From Azolla pinnata (Eukaryota > Streptophyta > Polypodiopsida > Salviniales > Salviniaceae): 28,814 nucleotides of DNA. Below the pieces are notes generated by a model. It was not told where the DNA came from. It made no database searches and saw only the letters and a program-made list of their open reading frames with translations. Below, in pieces: positions 12,752 to 24,809 of this stretch; the first letter of the stretch is position 1, and every line of letters starts with the position of its first letter. Made by a program: the position numbers and the translations under genes. The DNA is taken from contig JBBBWG010005025.1 of assembly GCA_037176905.1 (NCBI GenBank), forward strand, positions 1 to 28,814, read 5' to 3'.

Positions 12752-12877
12752 TTTAGGGTTTCACATTTAGGGTTTTAGGCCACAACATTTTTGGATGTTG
12801 TAGGGTTTATGGTCTAGCAGTTAGGGTTTAGGGCTTCAAGGGTTTAGCGCTGAGAAGGTCGAGCGAGGACTGCTCCC
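12752..12877 (+). promoter_or_regulatory. Telo-box cluster and 5' leader of the polymerase lambda gene
   Basis: Four exact TAGGGTTT motifs (reverse of the plant telo-box AAACCCTA) lie at 12754-12761, 12768-12775, 12801-12808 and 12822-12829, plus an AGGGTTTA variant just before 12850. Telo-boxes are known to support expression of replication and translation genes in dividing plant cells. An ACAACAT/ATGTTGT inverted repeat (12782-12801) lies between them. No clear TATA box was seen. Confidence 0.65.
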
Positions 12878-15800
12878 ATGGCTGCTGCGCCGTCTTCTTC
12901 ATCATCATCGTCACCGCCGCTGTCGCAGAACCGTATGTCTCAACTCTTCAGTGGCGTTAGAGCTTATTTCGTCGAGTCGGGGATTCAAGCACGCCGCCTT
13001 AAGGTCATCATCTTCTTCTCAGCGTAGACGTTTCCTGGCATCCTGCTCTGGTTGCTTCTCGTTTACCGCTCGTGGCACGGTGATGATGATGAGGTATTCC
13101 CACTTCTGTTCCTCGTAGATATGGAGCGATAAACTGAAGCAATTTGGTGGGGAGAGGTTAGCAGACCACCTTTCACATGAGGTAACTCATATATTTGCGC
13201 TGGATGCAGCAAAGCTACGAGAGAGAATCACATCACCGAAGCTGAAAAAGTATCATGCGGTAATTGCTGATAACAGAAACTAAAACCACAGTTTCGGTGA
13301 CGAAACGTTTTATGTTACCGTCTAAGATTTTAGATCGAGCTTAGAAAAATTCATCGTGTTCACATCTCAGTCTGTCTGTCTCTGGAATCCTCTCACTGTT
13401 CTTGAGTGATCAATGCCTTATAGTGATCAGATTACACACATCTGAATAATAGAGATTCCTATTCCCATACGCCTATGTTGTGTTACATATTGTTTTGGTG
13501 CATTGAGCCATTCTTTTTTCCTTGTTTGGGCTTTGACAAGATAAAAGCCGAAATGTGATGCGTATCTTGCTAGTGTTTCGAAGTGTTGTCGATGCATCAG
13601 AAATTGTAGCTTTAACAAGGAGGAAGCAAAGGACAGTGATGTATGTGAAACAAAATATTACAGAAAGTGCTCCAGTATGAATGGATTCAGGACTGCCTGA
13701 AGCAAGGTCGTGTGCTACCATCACAACCATATGCCATACAGATTGAGCCTCTACACTCGAATATCCATGATGTTTTAGAACAGAGTGATGCTGACATGAA
13801 GTCAGGAAAACCAGGTTTGTGCATAGAATTCGTATTCTGGTGGCTTAAGAACTGGTTAGAGTTGGATTTATTAAGAAATAAGTGGTGCCAATGCGTTACA
13901 AAGTGGTAGCACTTGGCATTCAATTTGAACGAAATTCGTTTCAATGACAGATGATACAACGTTGAGTGAAGAAAGAGATGGTGGTTCTGATAATAGTTGC
14001 AGTACATCCACGGTTGTGGAGACTGGGAATGTGCCTCTCGTTGCTGAGACTGGGAAACCAGGTTTGTCCAATAGAATTTGTACTCTGGTGGCTTAAGAAC
14101 TGATTGAAGGTGGGTTTATAAAATGAAAGTAGCAATGCATTGCCAAGTGGTGGCAGTTGCCATGGGATCCACAAGAAATTTGTTTTAATGACAGATCTTA
14201 CAATTTCAAGTGAAGAAAGAGGTGGTGGTTCTGATAGTAGTTGCAGTCCATCCTTGGTTGTGGAGACTGGAGTGGTATACTGATCTGTTAGATTTTAGTT
14301 TTATTTTGATTTTCTGATTTTTTCATTCTAAGAAAAACTGAACTTGTAGCCCTCTTGTGAGTATATCCCCCCCGATGTGAACCGTCAAATTACCGAACCG
14401 TTTGCTGAATTGCGGGATATCTATAAGAATGGTAAATAAAGAAGAAACTGAGGATCCTTATAATGTGTTCTTTATTTAATCCAAGTTCTTCTTTGTTTTG
14501 TACTTCAATCGTAATCCAAGAAAATGGTTTTGATGCAGAATAGCGTTGGGAGATGATCGGAGGTCTTTCAGTTACCACAAAGCAGTTTCTGTGCTTGAAA
14601 AGTTACCGTTCAAAATAGAACATATCGATCAAGTGAAGGGGCTGCCAAGTATTGGGAAATCCATGCAAGAACATGTGATTTTCAAAGATACTCTGTATTT
14701 ATTTTTGAAATTTTAAGAAAGGCGCAATGAGGGTGCCAGACATCTATATTCAGTTAGATCTATGATAATATACGTTTCATTGTTGATAAACAAGAGATTG
14801 TTGATCTTTTCTGCTTTTGCCAATGCTTCCTAGGTCACGACACTTCGTATGTATGTTCTCATATGGTGTGCATTTACTTTGTTTTTGTTTGCAGATTGAA
14901 GAAATTTTGAGTACAGGGAAATTGTTGAAGTTGGAAAGCTTCAAAAATGATGAGAAGGTCACTGTTGTTCAACACACATCTCATCACCTTATAATTTTAT
15001 CTAGTTCTTTCACTTAATTGTTTTTCTTAATAGAATTCAATACATATGTAGGTTCAAACGTTGATCCTTTTCTCATCTATTTGGGGTGTTGGCCCTGCCA
15101 CAGCACAAAGGCTCTATGAAAAAGGTCATAGAAGCTTGAACGATCTTAGAGATGAACCTTCCCTAACTGCATCCCAGCGACTAGGGTTGCAGTTTTTCAA
15201 TGACTTGAATGTCAAAATTACTCGTCATGAGGTGGGATCTGTGAGAAAAGTATTAAAAAAAATTGAGCCTATAGGTATAAGGTGTACTAATGTATGTATG
15301 TTCTCTTTTCCAGGTCAAGGAGATGGAGGCACTTGTTAAAAGAGTTTCGGAGGAGATCGAAGCAGATGTAAATTTCTGAAGCAACGTGCTGATCTGTAGG
15401 AAATAAGTTTCGGTTCCTGGATAATAACAAATGATTGTGGAGTTGTTATGTCAGTTGTTTCTGTTGATCTACTTCATTCTCTCAATTTAATCATCCTTTT
15501 CTCTGGGTTTCCAGATGCTTGTGCTCTGTGGAGGTTCTTATAGGAGGGGAAAGGCACTTTGCAGTGACATGGATTTTGTTATAACTCACCCTGACGGGTC
15601 AAGGTGAATGAAGCTTCTTCAATTCTGTGTTCTATTTATCCAATACTTTTTCTGTATAGCGAAGTACTTTTTCGCTGAGTTTCTATTATGCTTCTCTGAG
15701 TGGTGATCTATCTTTATGTCCATCTGCTTATTGATGATCATACTAGTCATTTAAAAGGGAAACGTTTGTATTATCTTTTGTCTGAAACGTTTGTATTATG

Positions 15801-18800
15801 TTTTGTCTGGTTGCAAAGGACTCGGAGGTTGGCATATGTTTTGAGATTTGGAGATTTTACTAGTGATTAGCAGGGAACATATAGATTTTGCTATATCCGT
15901 GAGTTGGAAATTAACTAGCTAAAGTATCTCTCAAACTACTTTACATTAAAAATATATTCTGCATTTATTCTCTAATTCTTTCTGTGCAACCTCTCATGTA
16001 ACACTTACGTAAATGCTTAACAGTGTTTGTGTTCAATTCTTTGTTGTGCTTTGCAGTCATAGAGGATTCTTGGTGAAACTAATAGCAGCTTTGAAACAAA
16101 TAGACTTTTTGACCGAAGATTTGTTGGTTTCAGCTACCAACAGTGTAGAGGTAAACTTATGTAATGCTGTACACTTTTATTTGCAATTACACCCATGAAA
16201 TTATACAATTGATCTTTCACAATACCCAACTTTAATATTTTGATGGCATTTGATAGTTAAGCTAACCTTCTAGTGGAATATGCAGCTTTAGCGTTCTACT
16301 ACGACATGTCTCTACATTGCATAGTCATGTAAAATACTATTAAGAGAAATTAATGTTTGACTCTTAATCTTAGAAAATCCCAACTGTAATCCTTGTAATC
16401 CATGGTACAGGTAACTATCTCTGTTTGGAATTTATGAATACCATTACACGTAAATTCAAACACATTCACTTGATAAGGCAAATTAATCTAAATGGTTGGA
16501 CTGTCATGGAACGGGCATGCTGACTTGACGTTATCCCCACCTTCCTCTTGCTTATCGCCGGCAGTCTTTCTAGGGTTCCAAACTTAGTAGGCCTTAATTG
16601 ATAGTAGCTCCTCTTTAGAGAGAATAATTTAACTGGCTTCAAAAACTATTAAAAGTGTGCAATGATCAGCTAATAAGTTTCTAAATTTAGGATTCACCAT
16701 TTGGTGAATAATGTACCATGATCATGTGCGAAAAGAAAATTCTGAAGTATAATGAGATGATAGCCCTTTGTGAACACAAGTGGGGTTTTATGATAAGCAT
16801 TCATACCTCCTTGAGGGTCTTTTTTCTTTTATTCTAATAAATTTGAAGTTTATGTTTGTGAATATTGTACCCATATTTGCTACCCATTTTTTCTGCTTCC
16901 TCTAGAGTAGATGCCATTGGTTTTGCTTCCAATAACTACATTACTAGGTTATCCTATATATTGCCTTATCTTTGTTTTTAGAAAACGCATGTAAATAGAA
17001 GCAATTGAAGATCTTACGAATTACAGGGTAGAAATGTTAATTATATCATTCCATTTTTCAAAATAACAGGGAACTGATTCAGGTGTCGATACATATTATG
17101 GCCTATGCAAATATCCTGGTAGGCAGTTGCGACATCGGATAGATTTTAAGGTATTTATTGTCATCTTATTTAAGTCTTATTGTTCAAGGGTTTAGAATCC
17201 GGATGTAATGTTAGCATTCACATTTGTCAATCATCTGTTATATTTCCATTTACCATTTGAAGGGATACTTGTCCCATACAAAAATTCACATATGCACCCA
17301 TTCACATCTTCATTTGCAGACACCGCTTCCTATCCACGAATCTTTATTTTCAAAAACCCATCAGACCTGGGTCCTAGTCTAATTGTAGTTCCAGAGAAGG
17401 GAGATCAGTGTCTTGAAGTGCGCTCAACCTGGCTGGACCTTGGCATCTCAATTCCTGAGACTGTTGTTCTAGACGAGGATGGAAAGGAGTCTCCTCAATT
17501 GCAACTGGGTCGGCTAGTGTTGGGTTTCGAGCTCATTGTTCTAGGGGAGTGGATATGTCGTCATCCTCATCATTGAGGAAGTTTGCCCTTGGACACAACC
17601 GTTTGTATTCACTGGGTGGGTATATCGTGAGAAGACTTTTGACAATAAGGTGTCCGATCCATGTGGCATGATGAAGGGAGAGGTGGGGGACAAAGGCCAC
17701 TGCCAAATGGAAGAGGGCTAGCTTGCTGATTAGGGCCTTGAAACCCTTGCCTAAGGCTAAGAACTTGCTGAAGTAGGTCGTCAGCATGGAGGCTTCCAAT
17801 GGGTTGGCATCGATCATGCTGGTGTTGGCAACTCGAGGGTGGGCTAGATCCAATCTAAGTTGATCTCTGCATCCATTGAGGTGAACAAAGCCTTGTGTAG
17901 CCAGAGATAAGGTGAGGTGTTGTTAATATGTAGGATTCTAGCGAGGCCTCATTTTTTGGAGCTGTGTTATGAGAGTTGAGTTGATAGCAAGCGCACATTC
18001 TATCTGGTCAATTTAGCAACCAGTGATGGTGTTGGCCCAAAGTAGTTTGCCTAGGCTCTTGCTATAAAACCACATGTTATCATGAGGCAAATATTTGAAA
18101 AATTAGGCAACATGAATTGCCACACATAACAAATATGGTTGGACTTCATTATCTATCGCATTATTTTTCCTGCTTCTGTCTTTGAGAGACTTGGTTAGCG
18201 ATGGACCTCATACACTATGTTTAATTATTATTTTGTTTTTTATTTTCTTTCTAACAGTATGAAATAGCATATTGTATCATATATGAAACATTAGATGATT
18301 ATATTTGTAATTATCATTGTTCTCTCATATATGAGTGGATATACAAACATTATTGTACATTCTGTCTTGTGAGCCATCTTGGCCTAAGAAAATATTAACA
18401 TATTTCTTTTTCACCACTTGCCTTTGATAAGTAGAGAAGGTTGTTGCCCACATTTTCGCTAGAAAGAAAGAAAGAAAGATATATTAATGTCCGATTAGGC
18501 CAAAATGACCCATGAGACAAAGCTGACAATAATGTTTGTGCATCTAGTTATCTATGAGAGTGTGATGACAAATAAAAAAACAATCATCCAATGTATAACA
18601 TAAAATTTCATTTCTATAGTGTCTTAAAGGAAAAAGGAATAATCATACATAATATATAAAATAAATCTATTGCCATGTTGGTCAGTAAAAGGGAAGTGAG
18701 AACAAAATGATGCAATTTTGTCGTTTTATTGTAGTCCAACCACAGCTCTTAGGGGAGACGGCCTGATTTTTTAAATATCCGTTTCATGATATTGAGCAAC

Positions 18801-21800
18801 TTTAAAACTAAACATCCATGGTTGCCTTTTAGCTCTTTGATTCTCCGCTTTAACATTTGACAAGCCTAATGTAGTATTCATGTCAATAGTTATAGTCATT
18901 CTTGTTCCTTGAAAAGAAAGTGTGAAAGGTTGCATAAATTCAATAGAAGAGACAATGAAATCTTTTAAGAATTTCTCTTTATGTTTTTTAAGTTCCAAGG
19001 ATGTATTTTGCTAGTTTCTTACAATTCATGGAGTTCATTATGTGTGATAAACTTTAAAGAAGGGTTTATTTTAAAGATGTCTCTAAATTTCTCTCAAACA
19101 TTTGTATAGGCTAGATATTGCATATAAAGTGCTCCTCACATTCGATCTCACATAACTTATATAGCCTCTCTTCCCTAGGCACTCTGTTAGCACGACCAAT
19201 TTAACCTTTAATTGGTGAGAAGAAACTTGGAGTTAACCAATAGCAACCCTCAGTTTGTGTTAAAAAAGATCATGATATCTTGGTTGCTCAATAAGACCCA
19301 TTTCAAAGAATTGTATAAAGTATTCCTTATAATAAGACATTTAAAATGAAAAAAGTCTGACTAGGTCTATCCATTTACGCTGGGTATATATTTGTCAAAA
19401 GCTCATGTCAAATCACCTTATATTTTGTTAACCATGAGAGATTAAACTTTTGTAATTCATCATGATCAATATCCAAACCAATTTTACAAAGCCATCTTAC
19501 CACAAGGCCGTACCGAGTTTTACCATATTATGGCACAATCTCCACTTATGAGCATATGGTATAAATCTCATTATAGGGACTTCTCTCAAGCTCTTTTTTA
19601 ACTCTGGTCAACTTTCGCATTTGTTTATGAGCCTCGGTTCGCATTATGTTCTCCATAAGTTGAGACTTTTTAAGATGTCTATAGTGGTCTTTACATTCTT
19701 GGTCATACCATCTATTTCATGGCATGGTCCCACTCTTAACACAATTACAATGTGTTGCATATAGAAAACTATCTATTGCTGTTGAATGGAAAATGTTTGT
19801 AATTTGCGTGGTGAGAGTCTCTAAGGTAAAAGAGGTATCCAAGGAGGGGAGAAGGGCTTGGACATGCTGTGAATAAATGTTGGAAAACTCGTGAGTAAAA
19901 TGGATTGTAACATGTGAGTCCCTAAAGGTCTGCTGAGAGACTATAGTGGTGTAGCACATGGATCAAAGAAAGATAACACTCCTAACACAATTAGAATGTG
20001 TTGAATATAGAAAACTAACTATTATTGTTGAATGGAAAATATTTGTAATTTGTGTGGTAAGAGTTTCTAAGGTAAAAGAGATATTGAGGGAGGGGAGAAG
20101 GGCTTGGACATGCTGTGAATAAATGTCGGGAAACTCATGAGTAAAAATGGATTGTAACATGTGAGACCCTAAAGGTTTGCTGAGGGACTATGGTGGTGTA
20201 ACACATACTTCAAAGTAAATATAACAATGGCCTGCTCCAATAGGGAAGGACGCCACCCAGAAGGAACTAATTAAATGTGTAGCCTCTGGTCGTCCTAACA
20301 AATACTCAACTGTACTCTCACCTCCACCATGTAGGAAGCATGTGAGCCCTTTTGAGTGTATCGATCTTTGCATTCTGTTATATATTACTATATGATGCCC
20401 ACTACTAAGCTCTAGAAGATGTCATCTAAAACTTGTGCCAACAACACCTGTATCATAAGATATGCGTGTAGTAGATGTCGCCTTCCCCTACTAGGTTATA
20501 ACGAGAATCTCTTGGGGGAAAATAACATATGACAATCAATATATACCGCTTGATCCATGGTAACCAAAACGTTGATCCACATAAATCTAGCTTCTGTGTT
20601 TACTCAAATATATCTAATTTATGTCAGAGCTCTTTCTTTGAAGGTAAAGCAACACCTCTGGACCCTCTAGTGGTATGTCTCTGTGATGTTTGTTGGAAAT
20701 TAGACTCTTGTGAAGAATACCATTCTGTATTTTGTTGCTTTAACTGATATAATCATCCCTGACTTGTTTCTATACAGTTCAATGTCAAATTTACTCAGAA
20801 TTAAGAAAAGACTCCATCTTCTCACATAACAATATGCGTTTCGTGCTATTTTCTGCTTCTGGAGGGGGTTCATAGAAATTCAATGTCCTAACAGGCCTGC
20901 TCCGCAAGTAAACAGCATTTTTTGTTAAGATACCATAAAACTTCATTTGATTTCACAATGTGAATAGGTTTTGAAGCGTTCTTTCTGAAAATTGTCTATG
21001 CTTACTCTCTTTCAAAATTGAGATACATTATTGGCTTCTGATAAAATTTTTTCTGAAAAATGAGGACATGGTCTGACAGGTGTATTCTATTGAAATGTAC
21101 CCTTTTGGATTAATTGCATGGACTGGAAACGATGTGTTGAATAGAAGGTTAGCCTGTAACATTAGTGATGTGTAGGAAATGTTGTCTTCTTTTATTCTAT
21201 TTTTGATCATTTAATTAGATGCTAAAAACAAGGGTATCTTCTTACTTTTTTCAGGTTGAGGCTACTGGCAGAACACAAGGGTTACAGACTCGATGATACT
21301 GGGCTGTATCCTTTAACAAGAGACTCTCATGGACACAAAGTGAGAAAATTGTGCACTCAACTTCTGTTCCTCGCAAGAGTATTGATCTCATTTACGTACG
21401 TTAGGAGCAATGTGCCGCTTAGTTTCAAATGTTCTCTCTTCAGATTCCAACTATGGAACACTGATAGTGATTAGTACAAGCTTCATTCTGAAATTTCATT
21501 GCCCTTGTAAAAGGTTATTTTAGACATTGCTCTGGGATTTCAGTCCCAGATTTTCTATATCAAAAGTAACAGATTTCCAAATCCCTCCAGAATCCTTCCT
21601 GCACAAATGAGTAGGAAGTCATGGAGGTGTGGCAGAACAGGAGAGTAGGAGAGAGATACAGGGTGTTAGTAAGAACTTGAAAAGCTGTAGATAATCAAAA
21701 TCAAATCGTTATGTCTAAATGGGAGTATTTTTTGACCAAGATTAACTATAGAAACATTGATGTTTTTTGTAAAGCAGAAAAGTGATTTTGGATCCCCCTA

Positions 21801-21927
21801 ACAAATGATTTACTGCTGGGTATTTCAGGCCAAGGATGGGAGCATCTCAGTGCCCTGTAAGACAGAAAGAGAGGTTTTTGACTTTCTTGGGTTCCCGTGG
21901 CTTGAACCTCACGAGAGAAATTTGTGA
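12878..21927 (+). CDS. POLL: DNA polymerase lambda (family X), 16 exons
   Basis: Exons: 12878-13003, 13119-13259, 13664-13814, 13951-14061, 14195-14274, 14350-14431, 14544-14674, 14895-14957, 15052-15231, 15314-15367, 15515-15603, 16057-16150, 17070-17150, 21080-21147, 21255-21339, 21829-21927. All introns are GT..AG; the joined frame is 1635 nt, 544 residues, close to plant Pol lambda. It fills short gaps in base-excision repair and end joining. Domains: BRCT about 24-118 ([11 protein letters not shown]); Ser-rich linker 119-203; 8-kDa lyase domain about 208-300 with helix-hairpin-helix LPSIGKSM; second hairpin [10 protein letters not shown]; polymerase core with catalytic Asp391/Asp393 (SDMDF) and Asp459 (RHRIDF), WTGNDVLNR, and C terminus LEPHERNL. 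The start ATG (context CCCATGG) is the first in frame with the BRCT domain. Exon 7 must use the AG at 14542-14543; the AG five bases earlier gives a stop. All key residues are present, so it is probably functional. Confidence 0.93.
13815..14274 (+). repeat. Tandem duplication of an intron-exon unit in the polymerase lambda linker
   Basis: Intron 3 plus exon 4 (13815-14061) and intron 4 plus exon 5 (14062-14274) are homologous along their length. Both introns start GTTTGT, contain CTCTGGTGGCTTAAGAACTG or a close variant, and end TTTTAATGACAG or TTTCAATGACAG. The encoded segments D.T..SEER.GGSD.SCS and VVETG match at 19 of 26 residues. Both introns are phase 1, so the added exon keeps the frame. 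Confidence 0.92.
17208..17576 (+). other. Unrecognised 122-codon open frame in intron 13
   Basis: The C-terminal part reads like genuine protein ([20 protein letters not shown], then [18 protein letters not shown]) with balanced composition and no low complexity. It lies inside polymerase lambda intron 13, just upstream of LINE copy B and on the opposite strand to it. A TTTGCAG before 17320 could be a splice acceptor. I do not recognise the family. It could be a captured gene fragment or part of another inserted element; spurious openness is also possible. Confidence 0.35.
17533..17853 (-). other. Unrecognised open frame in LINE copy B 3' region
   Basis: Counterpart of the frame at 6252-6611, 106 codons, starting [18 protein letters not shown]. 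It differs from that frame at only a few residues until they diverge in their unrelated tails. Confidence 0.3.
18285..18594. repeat. Foldback inverted repeat inside LINE copy B
   Basis: Same imperfect inverted repeat as 7043-7357, with small differences in both arms. Confidence 0.8.
19731..20222 (-). repeat. 246-bp tandem duplication in the LINE linker
   Basis: Units start at 19731 (CACTCTTAACACAATTACAA) and 19977 (CACTCCTAACACAATTAGAA). On the minus strand each encodes the same degenerate linker peptide ([26 protein letters not shown]). Copy A has the same duplication, cut short in its second unit. Confidence 0.9.
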
Positions 21928-22375
21928 AGTCTTGGCTCTCCATGAGAGTCTGCATAGAAATTCCTACGAGTCTGCATTTCAGCATAAAGGAGAAGAGTAG
22001 GATGTTACAGCATGTCCATATACTCTGTATAGTTGTGGCGGTTCAATATACTCTGTGTAGTTGTGTCCATACACGTTAAGAGTTGGTACATGGTAATGTA
22101 AAAAAATTATGGCTGACTTTTTTTATGTTCTGATGTGAAAAAGAAGATTGATTTTGGAAAAGCTCCTTCCTTTAGAAGCACTGGATTTCCTTTCACCTGG
22201 GAGCAATTTAGCAAAGCTGGGCCATAATGCATAGGTAGTTTGAGGGGTAATCTTATCCCACTTTCTGCAATATTTCCAGTATGGTATGAAAAAAATAAAT
22301 AAATGTAATGATCAAGGAATATAATATTTTCATAACAATCAGGTTGATGATTTAAGGTATTGTAGCTTTACTAAC
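21928..22375 (+). other. 3' UTR and flank of the polymerase lambda gene
   Basis: Follows the TGA at 21925-21927. It contains an imperfect direct repeat of ATATACTCTGT.TAGTTGTG (about 22017-22065) and two overlapping AATAAA hexamers at 22294-22303, which could direct polyadenylation about 370 nt after the stop. Confidence 0.45.
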
Positions 22376-22670
22376 TACTCCATAGTGATTGACTCATTTC
22401 TCAGCCTTTTTGAGCTTTCCTTTGATAGCTAAAAGCCTCTTCCTGACTGTAAACAAGTCGCTTGTATTCAGCCTCTTCCTTTTTGTCCTATTTCCTTGTT
22501 TCCTAGCCTTCATAGTTCTCGTTCTCTTGGCCTTTGTAGACCTCAGCCATGAAAGATATAGCTTCTGAGATTCAGTTCTGTGTCTCTTTTTAATTGGATC
22601 TTCTTAGCTTGATTCAATATCCTCAAAAAGCCAACAGGAACATCTCGTGCATTGCATCTGAAACACAACA
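22376..22670 (-). pseudogene. Degenerate Lys/Arg-rich coding remnant, family unknown
   Basis: On the minus strand, after a possible acceptor (TTTCAG near 22660), a frame reads DVPVGFLRILNQAKKIQLKR and continues to SYIFHG before a stop. Adjacent frames continue with basic residues (RKQGNRTKRKRLNTSDL, then LLAIKGKLKKAEK). The frame changes and stops suggest a decayed exon. No family is recognised and it may be chance. Confidence 0.25.
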
Positions 22671-24009
22671 CATCATGCAACACCAATTGTGAAACAAATA
22701 TAAATTGTAGTACATTATTGATCATATGCATACTTGTACTTTTTGGTGTTCATATAACATCCCTAACTTTCCCTAATTGCATGCACATTTTCTATCAGGT
22801 GTTGGTTGCAACACAAAGACCTCATTTATTGATGATGTGCCAAGAAAAATACCCCCTTTCCATTATTATGATTTGCTGGTCATGTTTTATGCATTTACTA
22901 GTCGTGGTAGATAAAAGCTATAATAGGTTGTGTCCTACTTTCTACATGGCTCGCATACTATTGTGAAACTAAGCAGGCCACGACCCACACCCCACTCCTC
23001 GATCAATTTCAATCTTATAAATAATTTTAATCAAATAGATCATATCTTTGGTTGTTTTTATTCTTCTATCATCTTTCTCTTTGATCTATGGTCACTAAAT
23101 TGAGCCACTTGCTTTATGTCGTTGTCCCGTCATTTGAAACATCGAATGCCACTCTTTTTAGTTGTTGCCATCAATCATGGTCATTAGTTGTTGCCTGAAG
23201 TAATGTCTTAGAAGTTATGACTTGTTTCCCCTTACCACCGGTACGCATGGTATGTTTCTCGCGCTACCGCATGCAACTAGGAAGAAGGTTGAAGTTGTTA
23301 ACATCTCTAGTGGATGATCCCTAGCTTGCATGCCGAGCCGAGGTCTATTAACACATAGCTCGAAGTTATGTTTTACTGGATGCCAAATATAGCTCGAAGT
23401 CGATGACCGACGTTAATGTTGAGCTTAAAGCCACACTATTACTTCACTTCTACTGTCGGCCTAGCTTGCCAATAGATCTTGCCTTCCTTGATGTAGGGCT
23501 TGCATGCCCCATTAGAATTTTTGTCATTGCCTCGATCGACGAAACTGATGGCTAGGGTTTTAACCCTAGTCGCCTAGAGTGGAAAAGGCGTCTCGTGAGT
23601 CAATGACTTTAATGGGCTTAAAGCTCCACTAGGCCAAGGTCCAATGACCCTTAGGTTATTGAGTAGATGGGTCAACTGACTCAAAATCCAAATAACATAG
23701 GAGGTTGGCTGAAAGGCTTGTTGATACAAGGAGTCGAACCCACATCAAAATTTGATTCGGAAACCCTAAGTTTACATTTAAATCCTTGATTTTCTAAGCA
23801 CTTATGTTAATTTCTTTAATTATTAAATAATCATATAATTAATCCTAAAACATAGATTTTAAAGTATAAGCTCTCGTAAATTAGGCTTAGTAAATTCTTA
23901 AGATCATGATATTATATGGTTTATTTTAATAGCTTGTTTATGTGTTGTCGGATATTATTTAACAAGTTACTAATTCAAAAAATTACTTAATAAATCATAG
24001 AAAATACTT
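22671..24009. other. Intergenic, nothing recognised
   Basis: AT-rich, with two copies of ATAGCTCGAAGT (about 23357 and 23390). No gene, RNA or clear element border was seen before the gypsy-like coding similarity starts near 24010. Confidence 0.5.
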
Positions 24010-24403
24010 GACAGGATATGGAGTCAAAACGAAGAGAAGTCCATGTAGTTCTTGACTGTACCGTCGAACCATGAGAGGAACAAGAGGGAACTCTTGTCCC
24101 GAACAAAAGTGGATTTTTAACTCGGACTATTACTAAGTGGGGAAACAATAGTCCGAGAAGCCCTGATACCCCACACAGAGGAAAGGTTCTCGGAATTAAT
24201 TGTATACGGGTTAGTCTAGATGGGGCATCCAGTTATACAATGGTGCCTAGAAATATGAATAAAAGACTTAGGAAGATATAGGAAAAGCTGCGATCTGCAT
24301 CAGTAATAGAAGAAGATGAAGAAATCACAGGATAAATGGAAGAAGTGTTCTATTGGAACACATGCAAAAGCTGGGCGTGGAGGAAGACCAAACGATTCCG
24401 GTG

Positions 24404-24804
24404 TGTTGGCCGGAATATTACGAAAGTATGACGAAGTCGTAAATTCGTAATGTTATGGAAATAATACCTAGTCGAAAAATCGAAGAGTTGTTCGAAGGAG
24501 ATCCGAACCGACGCCATGTAAATAGAGACTTGGAGATCTGGAAGGGTACCAAGTGTGTATATAAAGCCATGGGGGCTTACTTGTACAAAGTCCGGGATTA
24601 GAGTCTTTTATAATATAAGGAGCTTTCCGCAGTCTTGTGTCTTCTTCATCTATCTTTGTGTTCTAGCTATGTGAGAGTCAGAGTGTACGATTCATCGGAC
24701 TAGTCGTACTGATCGGAGTTTGATACTAATCGTAGTAGTACGATTATTCTTCCATTCTTATTCAACCACGACTAAGTCTTAGTCTTTCTTCTGAAAAACT
24801 AACA
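24404..24804. mobile_element. Solo LTR (401 bp) with perfect target duplication
   Basis: Begins TGTTGG and ends CTAACA, the inverted termini typical of LTRs, and is flanked on both sides by CGGTG (24399-24403 and 24805-24809). A TATA box (TATATAAA, 24558-24565) and an AT-rich poly(A)-signal-like stretch near 24610 fit U3-R-U5 order on the plus strand. Without it, the host gypsy frame joins directly: a frame reading KLGVEEDQTIP before the insertion continues into VDSLETYMTIAKGG after it. This is best explained by insertion of a full element followed by LTR-LTR recombination. Confidence 0.9.
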
Positions 24805-24809
24805 CGGTG

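Larger units (their letters stand above)
17593..20560 (-). mobile_element. LINE remnant, copy B, inside polymerase lambda intron 13
   Basis: Longer of the two related LINE copies. On the minus strand it begins with a degenerate endonuclease C-terminal region (about 20440-20250: [45 protein letters not shown]), the position of the conserved Asp-Tyr and SDH-type motifs of LINE endonucleases. It continues through a duplicated linker (19731-20222), lacks the reverse transcriptase, then shows the C-terminal block [16 protein letters not shown] (about 19130-19180) and a 3' region with the foldback at 18285-18594. It shares its low-coordinate (3') end with copy A but reaches about 440 bp further 5', a pattern typical of 5' truncation. 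The upper border is approximate. Confidence 0.75.

Noticed and set aside
23720..23760. tRNA- or SINE-like T-arm (GGGTTCGACTCC on the minus strand)
   Set aside because: The flanking bases do not pair as a T stem, and no A box is present at the expected distance.
24236..24256. TGGTGCC as a primer binding site following an LTR
   Set aside because: The sequence on both sides appears to belong to the degenerate polyprotein frame, and no LTR end precedes it.
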